Shown here: positions 32,199 through 32,812 of the stretch, in pieces | Numbering within the stretch: the stretch's first letter is position 1 | Layout of the letters: each line of letters starts with the position of its first letter | Source: Nitriliruptorales bacterium | Lineage (GTDB): Bacteria > Actinomycetota > Nitriliruptoria > Nitriliruptorales > Nitriliruptoraceae | Length of the DNA: 32,812 bases | Assembly (NCBI GenBank): GCA_030835875.1 | Contig: JAURQY010000130.1 | Coordinates: 1-32,812 of the forward strand | Direction: 5' to 3' | Position numbers and translations under genes: made by a program | The notes under the pieces: model-generated | What the model was told of the DNA's origin: nothing | The model's database searches: none | The model's input: the letters and a program-made list of their open reading frames with translations, nothing else

Positions 32199-32812
32199 GC
32201 GGTCGGCTCCACGCAGCCGGGACCGGTCGGCGCCAGCGGCTCATCGTCATCGGGGTCGAGCACGATTTCGTCGGCCGGGATGCCGAGCAGGAACAGGATG
32301 GCATCGAGCCGCGGGACGTTCACGCTCGTGTCGGCAGCCGCCTGCAGGACCAGCTTCGCGTTGAAGGCGACGCCGAGCCCGGCCGCGGCGAGCATGTCGA
32401 GGTCGTTCGCGCCATCACCGATCGCGACGGTCTGCTCGAGCGGCACACGTTCGAGCTCCGCGATGCGCCGCAGCTCACGCGCCTTGCCGGCGCGGTCGAG
32501 CACGGCGCCGACGAGCCCACCGGTGAGCCGGCCATCGACCATCTCGAGGCGGTTCGCGACCGCATGGTCGATCCCGAGCTGCGCGGCGATCGGGCCGACG
32601 ACGTGGTCGAACCCGCCCGAGACGACGGCGACCGTGTAGCCGAGCCGGCGGAGCGTCCCGACGAGCGTCCTGGCACCCGGGGTCAGCCGGACGCGGGCCG
32701 CCGCGCGGTCGAGCGCGTCCGCGTCGGTCCCGGCGAGGAGCGCGACCCGGGCCCGCAGGCTCGCCTCGAAGTCGAGCTCCCCCGCCATGGCGCGCGCGGT
32801 GATCGCCGCGAC
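32195..32812 (-). CDS. serB: Phosphoserine phosphatase SerB, 5' end outside the window
   Basis: 205 residues visible of a longer protein; the frame is open to the window edge. HAD-family enzyme removing phosphate from phosphoserine, the last step of serine synthesis. MAGELDFEASLRARVALLAG, VVSGGFDHVV, DRAGKARELRRIAE (catalytic Lys region) and VAIGDGANDLDMLAAAGLGVAFNAK are diagnostic. The nucleophile DxDxT motif should lie just outside the window. The stop overlaps the next gene's ATG by four bases. The acidic tail (LDPDDDEPLAPTGPG) is additional. Confidence 0.93.
   Translation of the reverse strand, partial: VAAITARAMAGELDFEASLRARVALLAGTDADALDRAAARVRLTPGARTLVGTLRRLGYTVAVVSGGFDHVVGPIAAQLGIDHAVANRLEMVDGRLTGGLVGAVLDRAGKARELRRIAELERVPLEQTVAIGDGANDLDMLAAAGLGVAFNAKLVLQAAADTSVNVPRLDAILFLLGIPADEIVLDPDDDEPLAPTGPGCVEPTA

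Overview
This 32.8-kb window is very G+C-rich (roughly three-quarters by eye) and gene-dense; no gap between genes reaches 300 bases. It carries the conserved actinobacterial information-processing block, in nearly the order known from Mycobacterium (xerC, dprA, comM, yraN, DUF2469, rnhB, lepB, rplS, trmD, rimM, khpA, rpsP, ffh, ftsY, smc, an fpg-like gene, rnc, DUF177, a sepIVA-like gene, coaD, rsmD, recG, ddl, gpsA, cofC). A cofC/fbiD gene points to coenzyme F420. Base composition, order and divergence of some proteins suggest a deep-branching high-GC actinobacterium (for example Nitriliruptoria or Acidimicrobiia), probably from a draft or metagenome assembly. The exact lineage is inference.

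Layout. 1-1647 (minus): a fused M23 peptidase and alpha/beta-hydrolase gene whose 3' end is disrupted by a large inverted repeat at the window edge. 1784-6531 (minus): xerC, dprA (broken by an in-frame TGA), comM, yraN, an unlisted 38-residue membrane protein and a DUF2469 gene. 6672-7358 (plus): rnhB, inverted relative to the block and overlapping lepB tail to tail. 7316-10575 (minus): lepB, rplS, trmD, rimM, khpA, rpsP. 10719-17949 (minus): ffh, ftsY, smc and a strikingly altered Fpg-family gene. 18070-20209 (minus): rnc, rpmF, DUF177 and a SepIVA-like coiled-coil gene. 20341-27655 (minus): ddl, recG, an SDR, a prolyl-oligopeptidase-family peptidase, rsmD and coaD, tightly coupled. 27793-28713 (plus): a hydroxyacyl-CoA-dehydrogenase-type SDR with an in-frame TAG. 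28700-30317 (minus): a P-loop phosphotransferase-like kinase and gpsA. 30432-31361 (plus): cofC and a small OB/cold-shock-like gene. 31386-32812 (minus): an unrecognised protein with a possible ADP-ribosyltransferase-like N-terminus, coupled to a 5'-truncated serB.

Many neighbours share 4-base ATGA or GTGA stop/start overlaps, indicating translational coupling. The genes jointly cover ribosome assembly and rRNA/tRNA modification (rplS, rpsP, rpmF, trmD, rimM, rsmD, rnc), SRP-dependent secretion (ffh, ftsY, lepB), chromosome maintenance and DNA uptake (xerC, smc, recG, dprA, comM, rnhB), envelope synthesis (ddl, M23 protein, SepIVA-like) and cofactor or lipid precursors (coaD, cofC, gpsA).

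No convincing novel multi-gene system, CRISPR array, transposon, prophage, tRNA or rRNA was seen. The most notable observations are the inverted repeat splitting the hydrolase gene, two nonsense codons inside otherwise intact genes, the Fpg-like protein lacking catalytic residues, the inverted rnhB, the small membrane protein, and the unassigned gene coupled to serB.
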